This document shows, piece by piece, positions 38,686 to 45,916 of a stretch of 64,000 nucleotides of DNA. The position numbers and the translations under genes were made by a program. Origin of the DNA: Rhodanobacteraceae bacterium ZG21-1 (GTDB lineage: Bacteria; Pseudomonadota; Gammaproteobacteria; Xanthomonadales; Rhodanobacteraceae); NCBI GenBank assembly GCA_021390615.1, contig JAJEJU010000022.1, forward strand, positions 186,001 through 250,000, in the 5' to 3' direction. Each line of letters opens with the position of its first letter. The first letter of the stretch is position 1. A model generated the notes under the pieces. The model was not told the origin of the DNA. It searched no databases and saw nothing but the letters and a program-made list of their open reading frames with translations.

Positions 38686-39573
38686 CTAGGCGGCCGACCC
38701 AGTCGCCGAAGGATCGCGGCTGCCAGGCACCGCCAAAGTGCCGCGTACCTCGAACAGCTCGGGGAAGAACTCCAGTTCCAAGGCCTTTTTCAGGAAGGCC
38801 ACGCCCGACGAGCCGCCGGTGCCGCGGCGGAAGCCGATGATCCGCTGCACCGTGCGCATGTGCCGGAAGCGCCACAGCTGGAACTGCGTCTCGACATCCA
38901 CCAGGTCCTCGCACAAGGCGTATTCGCGCCAGTAGCGGTTGGTGTCCTCGTAGATGTGCTCGAACACCGGCAGCAGCGCGGGATCGGACACGTGTGCCTT
39001 GGACCAGTCGCGCTGCAGATGCACGGCGGGCACGGCGTGACCGAAACGTGCCAGATAGCACAGGAACTCGTCGTACAGACTGGGCGCCGCCAGCGCTTCC
39101 TGCAGCGTCGCCTGTCCCTGCGGGTCGTGCGCGAACACCTTGAGCATGTCCGCATGTTTGTTGCCGAGCAGGAATTCGACGATGCGGTACTGCAGGGACT
39201 GGAAGCCCGACGACGGGCCCAGCACCTCGCGGAACTCCAGGTATTCCGACGGGGTCAGCGTCTCCAGTACCGACCACTGTTCGATCAGCTGGCGCAGCAC
39301 CGACTTGCAGCGCGCCAGCACCTTGCGCACCTGCCACACCTGATCCTGCTGCAGAAAAGCGATCGCCGCACGCAACTCGTGAATCATCAACTTTAACCAC
39401 AGCTCGCTGACCTGGTGTTGCACGATGAACAACATCTCATCGTGCTGCGGCGGGCTGGACAGCGGTCGCTGCGCAGCCAGCAGGCGGTCCAGCCGCAGGT
39501 AGCCGCTATAGGTCAGGCGGCCCTCGAGATCGGCCTCGATGCCGGCCTCGAGCTCGCGTTGGTTTTCGTTCAT
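38686..39573 (-). CDS. kynA: Tryptophan 2,3-dioxygenase
   Basis: Haem dioxygenase opening the indole ring of tryptophan to N-formylkynurenine. It has 295 residues. Seen are [35 protein letters not shown] (active-site and haem-ligand region), [59 protein letters not shown] quoted in part as [19 protein letters not shown], and FFPELFEVR. The ATG is at [11 protein letters not shown]; the 37-residue upstream extension is Arg/Gly-rich and unsupported. No kynB or kynU is adjacent in this window. Confidence 0.94.
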   Translation of the reverse strand: MNENQRELEAGIEADLEGRLTYSGYLRLDRLLAAQRPLSSPPQHDEMLFIVQHQVSELWLKLMIHELRAAIAFLQQDQVWQVRKVLARCKSVLRQLIEQWSVLETLTPSEYLEFREVLGPSSGFQSLQYRIVEFLLGNKHADMLKVFAHDPQGQATLQEALAAPSLYDEFLCYLARFGHAVPAVHLQRDWSKAHVSDPALLPVFEHIYEDTNRYWREYALCEDLVDVETQFQLWRFRHMRTVQRIIGFRRGTGGSSGVAFLKKALELEFFPELFEVRGTLAVPGSRDPSATGSAA

Positions 39574-39627
39574 GTTCCGATGCCAGACCGCAAAGCGCCT
39601 ATGGTAGCCGGTACCTCGGGCGGAACC

Positions 39628-39653
39628 GTACGGCGTCGCATGCTGCGCCGTAC
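39628..39653. promoter_or_regulatory. Inverted repeat upstream of kynA
   Basis: GTACGGCG pairs with CGCCGTAC across 10 bases, between the divergent kynA and pdhA, 55-80 bases before the kynA ATG. It could be a regulator site or a leader hairpin; I cannot assign promoter boxes. Confidence 0.3.
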
Positions 39654-39781
39654 CTTGCGGCGCAACATAGGGCCCTGCTATCAAGTGCAGTCTGGTCAGG
39701 GCAACCCATGCGTGCCTGGCCCCACTGGATGGGCCACACCTCCCTTACTGCTTTCTTTTCTACTCACTTCGGGAGCGAGTC

Positions 39782-40867
39782 GTGTCCATCGCAGCCAAGT
39801 TCGAAATCGAATATCTGCAATACCTCGATGCCGAGGGCAAGCAGGTCCGTGACGACCTGCCTGACTTCGCCAAGGATCTCGACCACATGGTCGAGCTGTA
39901 CAAGCTGATGCTGTCCACCCGCGTGTTCGACGCCAAGTCGGTGGCGCTGCAGCGCACCGGCAAACTGGGCACCTATGCCAGTTGCCTCGGCCACGAGGCC
40001 GCCCACGTCGGCATCGGCAGCGCGATGAAGCCGGAAGACGTGTTCGCGCCCAGCTACCGCGAATACGGCGCACAGCTGTATCGCGGCGTGCAGCCGCGCG
40101 AGGTCTACATGTACTGGGGCGGCGACGAGCGCGGCAACGACTATCAGAAGGAACCGGCCCGCCACGATTTCGCCTGGTCGGTGCCGATCGCCACGCAGTG
40201 CCTGCACGCCGCCGGCAGCGCGCTGGCCTTCAAGATCCGCAACGAGAAGCGCGTCGCCGTGTGCACCATCGGCGACGGCGGCTCCTCCAAGGGCGACTTC
40301 TACGGCGCCATCAACATCGCCGGCGCGCAGAACCTGCCGCTGGTGGCGGTGATCGTCAACAACCAGTGGGCGATCTCGGTGCCGCGCAAGATCCAGACCG
40401 GCGCGCCGACGTTGGCGCAGAAGGGTATCGCCGCCGGCCTGTTCTCGATCCAGGTGGACGGCAACGACATCATCGCCGTGCGCAAGGCGATGGAAGACGC
40501 GCTCGAGCGCGCACGCAGCGGCCAGGGCGGCAGCGTGCTGGAGCTGGTGACCTATCGCCTGAGCGACCACACCACCGCCGACGACGCCCGCCGCTACCGC
40601 GGCGAGCAGGAAGTGAAGGACGCCTGGGCACGCGAGCCGATGAAGCGGCTGCGCGCCTGGCTGGTGGCCAAGGGCGTGTGGGACGACGCCAAGGAAGAAG
40701 CCTGGAAGGCCGAGTGCGACGACTGGATGGACAACGAGGTGAACGCCTACCTCGAGACCAAGACGCAGCCGGTCACGGCGATGTTCGACTACACCTTCGC
40801 CGAAGTCCCCGCCGATCTCGCCAAGCAGCGCGATCTCGCCATCCAGCTCGACAAGAAGGCTCACTAA
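39782..40867 (+). CDS. pdhA: Pyruvate dehydrogenase E1 component, alpha subunit
   Basis: TPP-dependent decarboxylase subunit of the pyruvate dehydrogenase complex in the Bacillus-like alpha2beta2 form. It has 361 residues. LSTRVFDAKSVALQRTGKLG and SYREYGAQLYRG come early; the TPP-binding motif is TIGDGGSSKGDFYGAINIAG to VNNQ; the phosphorylation-loop-like YRLSDHTTADDARRYRG follows. It starts with GTG, with GGGAG seven bases upstream. It is the first of pdhA-pdhB-secreted protein-pdhC and starts 208 bases from the divergent kynA. The fold also fits branched-chain 2-oxoacid dehydrogenases. Confidence 0.93.
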   Translation: MSIAAKFEIEYLQYLDAEGKQVRDDLPDFAKDLDHMVELYKLMLSTRVFDAKSVALQRTGKLGTYASCLGHEAAHVGIGSAMKPEDVFAPSYREYGAQLYRGVQPREVYMYWGGDERGNDYQKEPARHDFAWSVPIATQCLHAAGSALAFKIRNEKRVAVCTIGDGGSSKGDFYGAINIAGAQNLPLVAVIVNNQWAISVPRKIQTGAPTLAQKGIAAGLFSIQVDGNDIIAVRKAMEDALERARSGQGGSVLELVTYRLSDHTTADDARRYRGEQEVKDAWAREPMKRLRAWLVAKGVWDDAKEEAWKAECDDWMDNEVNAYLETKTQPVTAMFDYTFAEVPADLAKQRDLAIQLDKKAH

Positions 40868-40870
40868 GTC

Positions 40871-41851
40871 ATGGCACAGATCACTCTCATCGAAGCGGTC
40901 ACCCAGGCGCTTGCCTACGAAATGGCCCACGACCCCAGCGTGGTCGTGCTCGGCGAGGACGTCGGCGTCAACGGCGGCGTGTTCCGCGCCACTCAGGGCC
41001 TGCAGGAAAAGTTCGGCGAACTGCGCGTGCTCGACACGCCGCTGGACGAGACCACGATTGCCGGCGTCACGGTCGGTCTCGCCGCACAGGGCATGAAGCC
41101 CGTCGCCGAAGCGCAGTTCGAAGGCTTCATCTACCCGATGATGGAGCACATCGCCTGCCACGCCGCGCGCCTGCGCAACCGCACGCGCGGCCGCATCACC
41201 GTGCCGGCCGTGTGGCGCGCACCGTGGGGCGGCGGCATCCGCGCGCCGGAGCACCACTCCGAAGCGAACGAGCACCTGTTCACCAACATCCCCGGCCTGC
41301 GCGTGGTGATGCCGTCCTCGCCGGCGCGCGCCTACGGCCTGCTGCTGGCCGCGATCCGCGATCCGGATCCGGTGATGTTCTTCGAGCCCAAGCGCATCTA
41401 CCGCCAGTACAAGGAAGAAGTGCCGGACGACGGCGAGGCGCTGCCGCTGGACGTGTGCTTCGTGCTGCGCGACGGCACCGACGTCACCCTGGTCACCTGG
41501 GGCGCGCAGGTGAAGGAAGCGCTGGAAGCCGCCGACGCCCTGGCCGAGGAAGGCATCAGCGCCGAGGTGATCGACGTCGCCACGCTGACCCCGCTGGACT
41601 TCGACACCATCGCCGAGTCGGTGCAGAAGACCGGCCGCTGCGTGATCGTGCACGAAGCGCCCAAGACCGCCGGCTTCGGCGCTGAGATCGCCGCGCGCCT
41701 GGCCGAGGAATGCATGTACGACCTGCTCGCCCCGGTCGAGCGCGTCACCGGCTTCGACACGCATATCCCGCTGTTCCGCCTGGAAATGAAGTACCTGCCC
41801 AGCGTCGAGCGCGTGGTGGACGCGGCCAAGCGCACCCTGGCGGCCAGCTGA
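40871..41851 (+). CDS. pdhB: Pyruvate dehydrogenase E1 component, beta subunit
   Basis: The 326-residue partner of the alpha subunit; forms the TPP site at the heterodimer interface. Seen are ITLIEAVTQALAYEMAHD, VVLGEDVGVNGGVFRATQGL, RVLDTPLDETTIAGVTVGLA, and, in the C-terminal domain, VEVIDVATL-like EVIDVATLTPLDFDTI and VIVHEAPKTAGFGAEIA. It begins three bases after the pdhA stop, so expression is tightly linked. It ends one base before the next gene's ATG. Confidence 0.94.
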   Translation: MAQITLIEAVTQALAYEMAHDPSVVVLGEDVGVNGGVFRATQGLQEKFGELRVLDTPLDETTIAGVTVGLAAQGMKPVAEAQFEGFIYPMMEHIACHAARLRNRTRGRITVPAVWRAPWGGGIRAPEHHSEANEHLFTNIPGLRVVMPSSPARAYGLLLAAIRDPDPVMFFEPKRIYRQYKEEVPDDGEALPLDVCFVLRDGTDVTLVTWGAQVKEALEAADALAEEGISAEVIDVATLTPLDFDTIAESVQKTGRCVIVHEAPKTAGFGAEIAARLAEECMYDLLAPVERVTGFDTHIPLFRLEMKYLPSVERVVDAAKRTLAAS

Positions 41852-41852
41852 C

Positions 41853-42269
41853 ATGCGCAGCATCGCGATCATGGCCGCGCTGTGCCTGCTGACTTGCGCC
41901 GCCTTCAGCGCAAGCGCAGCGGTGGACCCGGCGGCTTCATGCCGGGCCCAGCCCGATCGCGTCGGCGCATGCCGCCAGATTCACGGCATCGTCTTTCTTG
42001 CCGACGGCACGCCTTCGGTACGCATCCGCGTGCGGGGCACGTCCCACCTCCTCGGCGTCGTGCCCGCCGAACATGAAATCATGCCCGTCAGTCTGAAGCA
42101 GTTGTTGGCGTTCGACCGGGACGTGACCGCGGAGCTGACCGTCTGCCCGCTGTCGCGACCACAGCCGCACACCATGGAAATGGTTTGCGTCGACCACGCG
42201 CAACACCTCTCTGCCTTCGACCCTCACGGGCAACGCTTTGAAATCGATCAGGACCCCAAGCATGGCTGA
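41853..42269 (+). CDS. Secreted protein encoded within the pdh operon
   Basis: The product has 138 residues. The signal peptide is MRSIAIMAALCLLTCAAFSA with cleavage near ASA. The mature part has four Cys (ASCRAQPDRVGACRQIHG, LTVCPLSRP, EMVCVDH), consistent with disulfides in the periplasm. VRIRVRGTSHLLGVVPAEH suggests beta structure. It starts one base after pdhB and overlaps pdhC by eight bases, so it is cotranscribed. I recognise no family and cannot tell why a secreted protein is there. Confidence 0.6.
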   Translation: MRSIAIMAALCLLTCAAFSASAAVDPAASCRAQPDRVGACRQIHGIVFLADGTPSVRIRVRGTSHLLGVVPAEHEIMPVSLKQLLAFDRDVTAELTVCPLSRPQPHTMEMVCVDHAQHLSAFDPHGQRFEIDQDPKHG

Positions 42270-43647
42270 CATCAAGACGTTCTACCTGCCCGACCTCGGC
42301 GAAGGCCTGCCGGACGCCACCATCGTCGAGTGGCACGTGAAGGAAGGCGACACCATCAAGCTCGACGCCCCGCTGGTGTCGATGGAGACCGCCAAGGCGG
42401 TGGTCGACGTGCCCTCGCCGTACACCGGCAAGGTCACCAAGCTGCACGGCGCCGCCGGCGACGTGATCGAGACCGGCGCCGCGCTGGCCGAATTCGAGCC
42501 CGACCCGAACGCCAAGCAGCGCGCCGAGGCCGAGGCCACCGGCCACCACCACGGCCCCAAGAAGACTGCCGCACCGGCGGCGGAGCCGAAGAAAGTCACC
42601 GCCTCCGACGAAGGCGGCGAGATCGAGAGCGGCAACGGCAAAAGCTCCGATCGCGAAGACGAAGGCACCGTGGTCGGTGCGATGGTCAGCGGCAACGCCG
42701 TGCACGTGGAACAGGCCAGCAGCGTCGGCGGCGTGAAAGCCGTGCCGGCAGTGCGGGCCCTGGCCAAGAAGCTCAAGGTCGATCTGAGCCGCGTCAAGCC
42801 GACCGGCGCCGACGGCGTGGTCACCCTGCAGGACGTGAAGAATGCCGCCGCCAACGGCAGCGCCGCGCTCGGCGCCGCTCCGGCGCGCAGCGTGCCGGCC
42901 TCGGCCGGCCGCCATCTGGCGCCGGAACTGCCGCAGCCCGAGCCGACCCGCACCGCCACCTCGCTGGCCGGCAAGCCGGTGCGCACCGCGCCTCCCGGCG
43001 CGCACGCCAGCGGCCAGCCCGAACAGCTCAAGGGCGTGCGCCGCAACATGGCGCGCGTGATGGCCGAGGCGCACGCCAACGTGGTGCCGACCACCCTGGT
43101 GGACGACGCCGACCTGCACGCCTGGATCGGCAAGCAGGACATCACCGCGCGCCTGATCCGCGCCATCGTGGTGGCCTGCAAGACGGTGCCGGCGCTGAAC
43201 GCCTGGTTCGACGGCAAGAACCTCGGCCGCACCCTGCACCCGCACGTGGACATCGGCATCGCGGTGGACACCGAGGACGGCCTGTTCGTGCCGGCCCTGC
43301 GCAATGCCGACATGCTCGACGGCGCCGGCATCCGCACCGCCATCAAGCGCCTGCGCAGCCAGGTGGAGGATCGTTCGATCCCGGCCTCCGAACTGAGCGG
43401 CTACACCATCAGCCTGTCCAACTTCGGCATGTTCGCAGGCCGGTACGCCACCCCGGTGGTGGTGCCGCCGACGGTGGCCATCATCGGCGCCGGCAAGCTC
43501 AGCCACGACGTGGTCGCGGTGATCGGCGGCATCGAGGTGCATCGCCGCCTGCCGCTGTCGCTGACCTTCGACCACCGCGCCGCCACCGGCGGCGAGGCGG
43601 CGCGCTTCCTGAAGGCGATGCTGGACGATCTGGCCCTGCCGAACTGA
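42262..43647 (+). CDS. pdhC: Dihydrolipoamide acyltransferase (E2)
   Basis: Transfers acetyl from E1 to CoA through lipoyl-lysine. The 461 residues comprise one lipoyl domain (about 4-80; lysine in METAKAVVDV), a Lys/Glu/His-rich linker, an E3/E1-binding domain (AVPAVRALAKKLKVDLSRV, about 165-200), a second Pro/Ala linker and the catalytic domain (about 250-461). The active-site signature reads DHRAATGGE (D437-E445), with the catalytic His present but Thr442 where the family has Asp. AGGA eight bases before the ATG decides the start. E3 is not in the window. Confidence 0.9.
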   Translation: MADIKTFYLPDLGEGLPDATIVEWHVKEGDTIKLDAPLVSMETAKAVVDVPSPYTGKVTKLHGAAGDVIETGAALAEFEPDPNAKQRAEAEATGHHHGPKKTAAPAAEPKKVTASDEGGEIESGNGKSSDREDEGTVVGAMVSGNAVHVEQASSVGGVKAVPAVRALAKKLKVDLSRVKPTGADGVVTLQDVKNAAANGSAALGAAPARSVPASAGRHLAPELPQPEPTRTATSLAGKPVRTAPPGAHASGQPEQLKGVRRNMARVMAEAHANVVPTTLVDDADLHAWIGKQDITARLIRAIVVACKTVPALNAWFDGKNLGRTLHPHVDIGIAVDTEDGLFVPALRNADMLDGAGIRTAIKRLRSQVEDRSIPASELSGYTISLSNFGMFAGRYATPVVVPPTVAIIGAGKLSHDVVAVIGGIEVHRRLPLSLTFDHRAATGGEAARFLKAMLDDLALPN

Positions 43648-43661
43648 ACTGACGCACCGGA

Positions 43662-43694
43662 GCGGCGGGCGGGTTCCCCACACCCGCCCGCCGC
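43662..43694 (+). terminator. 12-bp GC-rich hairpin after pdhC
   Basis: GCGGCGGGCGGG pairs perfectly with CCCGCCCGCCGC across a 9-base loop, 14 bases past the pdhC stop. No T-run, but the stem is very stable; it probably ends the pdh operon. Confidence 0.6.
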
Positions 43695-43755
43695 ATCGCA
43701 TCCACCGGCGCACCCGGGCCGCAATACGGCCTGCTTCCCCTGCACATCGAGCCCC

Positions 43756-44217
43756 ATGATCAACAACGACGTTCTGCGCAGCGTGCGCTATATGCTGGAC
43801 CTGAGCGACGCGAAGGTCGTGGAAATCGTCGGCCTGGGCGGCCTGGACGTGGCGCAGGCCGACATCGACGCCTGTCTGAAGAAGGACGGCGAATTCGGCC
43901 ACGCGGTCTGCAGCGATGCCGTGCTCGCGCACTTCCTCGACGGCCTGGTGATCCATCGCCGCGGCCGCGACGAAAGCAAGCCGCCGCGACCGGTGGAACC
44001 GCGGCTCAGCAACAACCTGATCCTGAAGAAGCTGCGGGTGGCCTTCGAGCTGAAGGAAACCGATCTGCTGGAAGTCCTGCAGGCGGCCAACTTCAATATG
44101 TCGAAGCCCGAACTCAACGCGCTGTTCCGCAAGCCCGGGCATCACAACTATCGCGCCTGCGGCGACCAGCTGCTGCGCAACTTCCTCAAGGGCCTCACCG
44201 TCCGCCTGCGCGGCTGA
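43756..44217 (+). CDS. DUF1456 (YehS-like) protein
   Basis: The 153-residue cytosolic protein has two copies of a roughly 65-residue module: NNDVLRSVRYMLDLSDAKVVEI and NNLILKKLRVAFELKETDLLEV, each followed by a Lys-, Gly- and Phe-containing tail (CLKKDGEFGHAVCSDAVLAHFL; FRKPGHHNYRACGDQLLRNFL). That duplication identifies DUF1456/YehS, whose function is unknown. It ends five bases before the HAD phosphatase start, so they are probably one unit. Confidence 0.88.
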   Translation: MINNDVLRSVRYMLDLSDAKVVEIVGLGGLDVAQADIDACLKKDGEFGHAVCSDAVLAHFLDGLVIHRRGRDESKPPRPVEPRLSNNLILKKLRVAFELKETDLLEVLQAANFNMSKPELNALFRKPGHHNYRACGDQLLRNFLKGLTVRLRG

Positions 44218-44221
44218 GCGC

Positions 44222-44860
44222 GTGCCGGCGACCTCGGTCACGCCGGCCAGCGGTGAAGCGGCGCGCCGGCATCTCGCCCTGTTCGATTTCGACGGCACCA
44301 TCACCACGCGCGCCACTTTTGCCGACTTCATGCGCTTCGCCGCGCCGCCGGAGCGCTGGAGGAACGGACGGGTGCTGCTCGCGCCGTTGGTGGTCGGCTA
44401 TCGACTCAGGCTGGTATCCGGCCATGCGATCCGCGCGCGTGCGCTGCGCTTCGGCTTCCGCGACCTGGCACCCGAGCTCGTCTACGAAGCCGGCCGGCGC
44501 TACGCCCGCGAAGTCGTGCCCACGCTGCTGCGTGCGCAGGCGCTCGAGAAGATCCGCTGGCATCAGGCCTGCGGTGACACCGTGGCGGTGGTGTCCGGCG
44601 CGCTCGACGCCTATCTGGCGCCCTGGTGCGCCGAGCATGGCCTGGACCTGCTCTGCTCGCAGCTCGAGACGGCGCAGGGCCGGCTCACCGGCAGCTATCT
44701 GGGCGCCCAATGCGTCAGCGCAGAGAAGGCTCGCCGGATTCGCGAGCGCTATCGGCTCGCCGACTATGCGGCCATCCATGCCTACGGCGATACCGACGAA
44801 GACCGGGCCATGCTGGCGCTGGCCGACCACCGCTTTTTCCGCTGGCGGGAACTGCGCTGA
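44222..44860 (+). CDS. HAD-IB family phosphatase (SerB/CicA-like)
   Basis: The 212 residues carry LALFDFDGTITTRATFADFM (HAD motif I), VAVVSGALDAYLAPWCAEHG (motif II), and AYGDTDEDRAMLALADH (motif IV), with a small helical cap. The HAD-IB/PSPase-like pattern fits phosphatases of phosphoserine, lysophosphatidic or similar substrates; the true one is unknown. The start is GTG. Directly after the gene is the long inverted repeat at 44901-45016. Confidence 0.85.
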   Translation: MPATSVTPASGEAARRHLALFDFDGTITTRATFADFMRFAAPPERWRNGRVLLAPLVVGYRLRLVSGHAIRARALRFGFRDLAPELVYEAGRRYAREVVPTLLRAQALEKIRWHQACGDTVAVVSGALDAYLAPWCAEHGLDLLCSQLETAQGRLTGSYLGAQCVSAEKARRIRERYRLADYAAIHAYGDTDEDRAMLALADHRFFRWRELR

Positions 44861-44900
44861 GCTGACCACGCTGACCCGCTCTCGGACAGGGTCGGCATAC

Positions 44901-45016
44901 TTGCAAATCCGCCGTGATCGACACCGTGGAGCGTTTGGCTACAGGGGGTGGAGCGCGACGCGTACGACACAGTCGCCTTTGTGTCGCCCACGGTGTCGAT
45001 CACGACGGACTTGCAG
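44901..45016. repeat. 116-bp element with 29-bp imperfect terminal inverted repeats
   Basis: The left arm (44901-44929) and the complement of the right arm (44988-45016) agree in 26 of 29 positions. Inside is a second hairpin, CGACACA/TGTGTCG, near 44965-44985. It fills the convergent gap between the HAD phosphatase and the TpgA-like gene. It is either a small transposable-type (MITE-like) element or a bidirectional terminator structure. I see no target-site duplication. Confidence 0.5.
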
Positions 45017-45023
45017 GAAGAGC

Positions 45024-45878
45024 TCAGTCGCCGGGCTTGGCCACCCCCGACAGTTCGACGCGCCGGTTCGGCGCCAGGCATGCGATCAGCTTGGCCCGCG
45101 ATGCATCGTTACATTGCACTACCGGGTCGGCCTTGCCGCGGCCGTCCACTTGCATCGCCGCGGCGGGCACGCCGCCCTGCACCAGGTAGTCGCGCACCGC
45201 TTCGGCGCGACGCCGGGACAAAGCGAGGTTGTAGCGGTCGCTGCCGATGCGGTCGGTGTAGCCGGCGATCATGATGTTCTCGACCTGGCTGGCCGAACGG
45301 ATCTTCTGCAGCAACTGGTCGAGCTGCTCATGGCCCTGCGCGGTCAGCTCGGCGCGGTCGAAATCGAACAGCGCGTCGGAAGACAGCCGGATCGGCTCCT
45401 TGGGCAGGGCCTCCGGCGCCGGCGCGGGCGCCACCGCGGCCGGCGCCTGGACGTCCAGCACCGACTTGCAGGCCTCCGGCTTCCAGTAGAAATCGCTGGC
45501 CAGGCCGTGGCGATCGAAGGCGATCTGGTATTGGCAGCTGAAGTAGTTGTTGCTGCCGTCCGCCTTGCGGAAATCGAAGACGTAGTTCCATTTGTGCACC
45601 GCGAACACGCCTTCGTCGAAATGCGGCGCGCCCAGCAGCGCGTACAGCTGGCGCTTGGTCATGCCCGGCGCCACCTTGCGCAGGTTCTCCAGGTTGACGA
45701 AGGTGCCTTCCGGCACCATCGCGTGACTCGGGTCGGGAAAGACCACGTCCGGATTGCTTGGATTGCTCTCTGCGGCGGCGTCGGCATGCCGGTGCATGCT
45801 GCTGCACCCGGCCGTCGCCAACAGCGCCGCCAACATGGCCGGCAATGCCGCCGGCTTGCATCGCTTGAACCACTGCAT
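45024..45878 (-). CDS. TpgA-like lipoprotein (BamE-like plus OmpA-like domains)
   Basis: The 284 residues include a signal with lipobox ATAGC (C25), so it is a predicted outer-membrane lipoprotein. Residues about 55-110 (ENLRKVAPGMTKRQLYALLG, VHKWNYVFDFR) resemble SmpA/BamE. Residues about 165-280 are an OmpA C-terminal peptidoglycan-binding domain (FDFDRAELTAQGHEQLD, AGYTDRIGSDRYNLALSRRRAEAV, NRRVEL). The same architecture is known in TpgA of Acinetobacter, which anchors the trimeric adhesin AtaA to peptidoglycan. AAGGGGG six bases before the ATG; 38 bases downstream of the adhesin. A matching role here is inferred. Confidence 0.82.
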   Translation of the reverse strand: MQWFKRCKPAALPAMLAALLATAGCSSMHRHADAAAESNPSNPDVVFPDPSHAMVPEGTFVNLENLRKVAPGMTKRQLYALLGAPHFDEGVFAVHKWNYVFDFRKADGSNNYFSCQYQIAFDRHGLASDFYWKPEACKSVLDVQAPAAVAPAPAPEALPKEPIRLSSDALFDFDRAELTAQGHEQLDQLLQKIRSASQVENIMIAGYTDRIGSDRYNLALSRRRAEAVRDYLVQGGVPAAAMQVDGRGKADPVVQCNDASRAKLIACLAPNRRVELSGVAKPGD

Positions 45879-45916
45879 GACTGCCCCCTTCGGTCCGTGT
45901 GTCATGAATGCGGCCC

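Noticed and set aside
38633-39400. Second protein frame within kynA
   Set aside because: A frame-shifted reading of kynA with no domain; kynA itself is intact.
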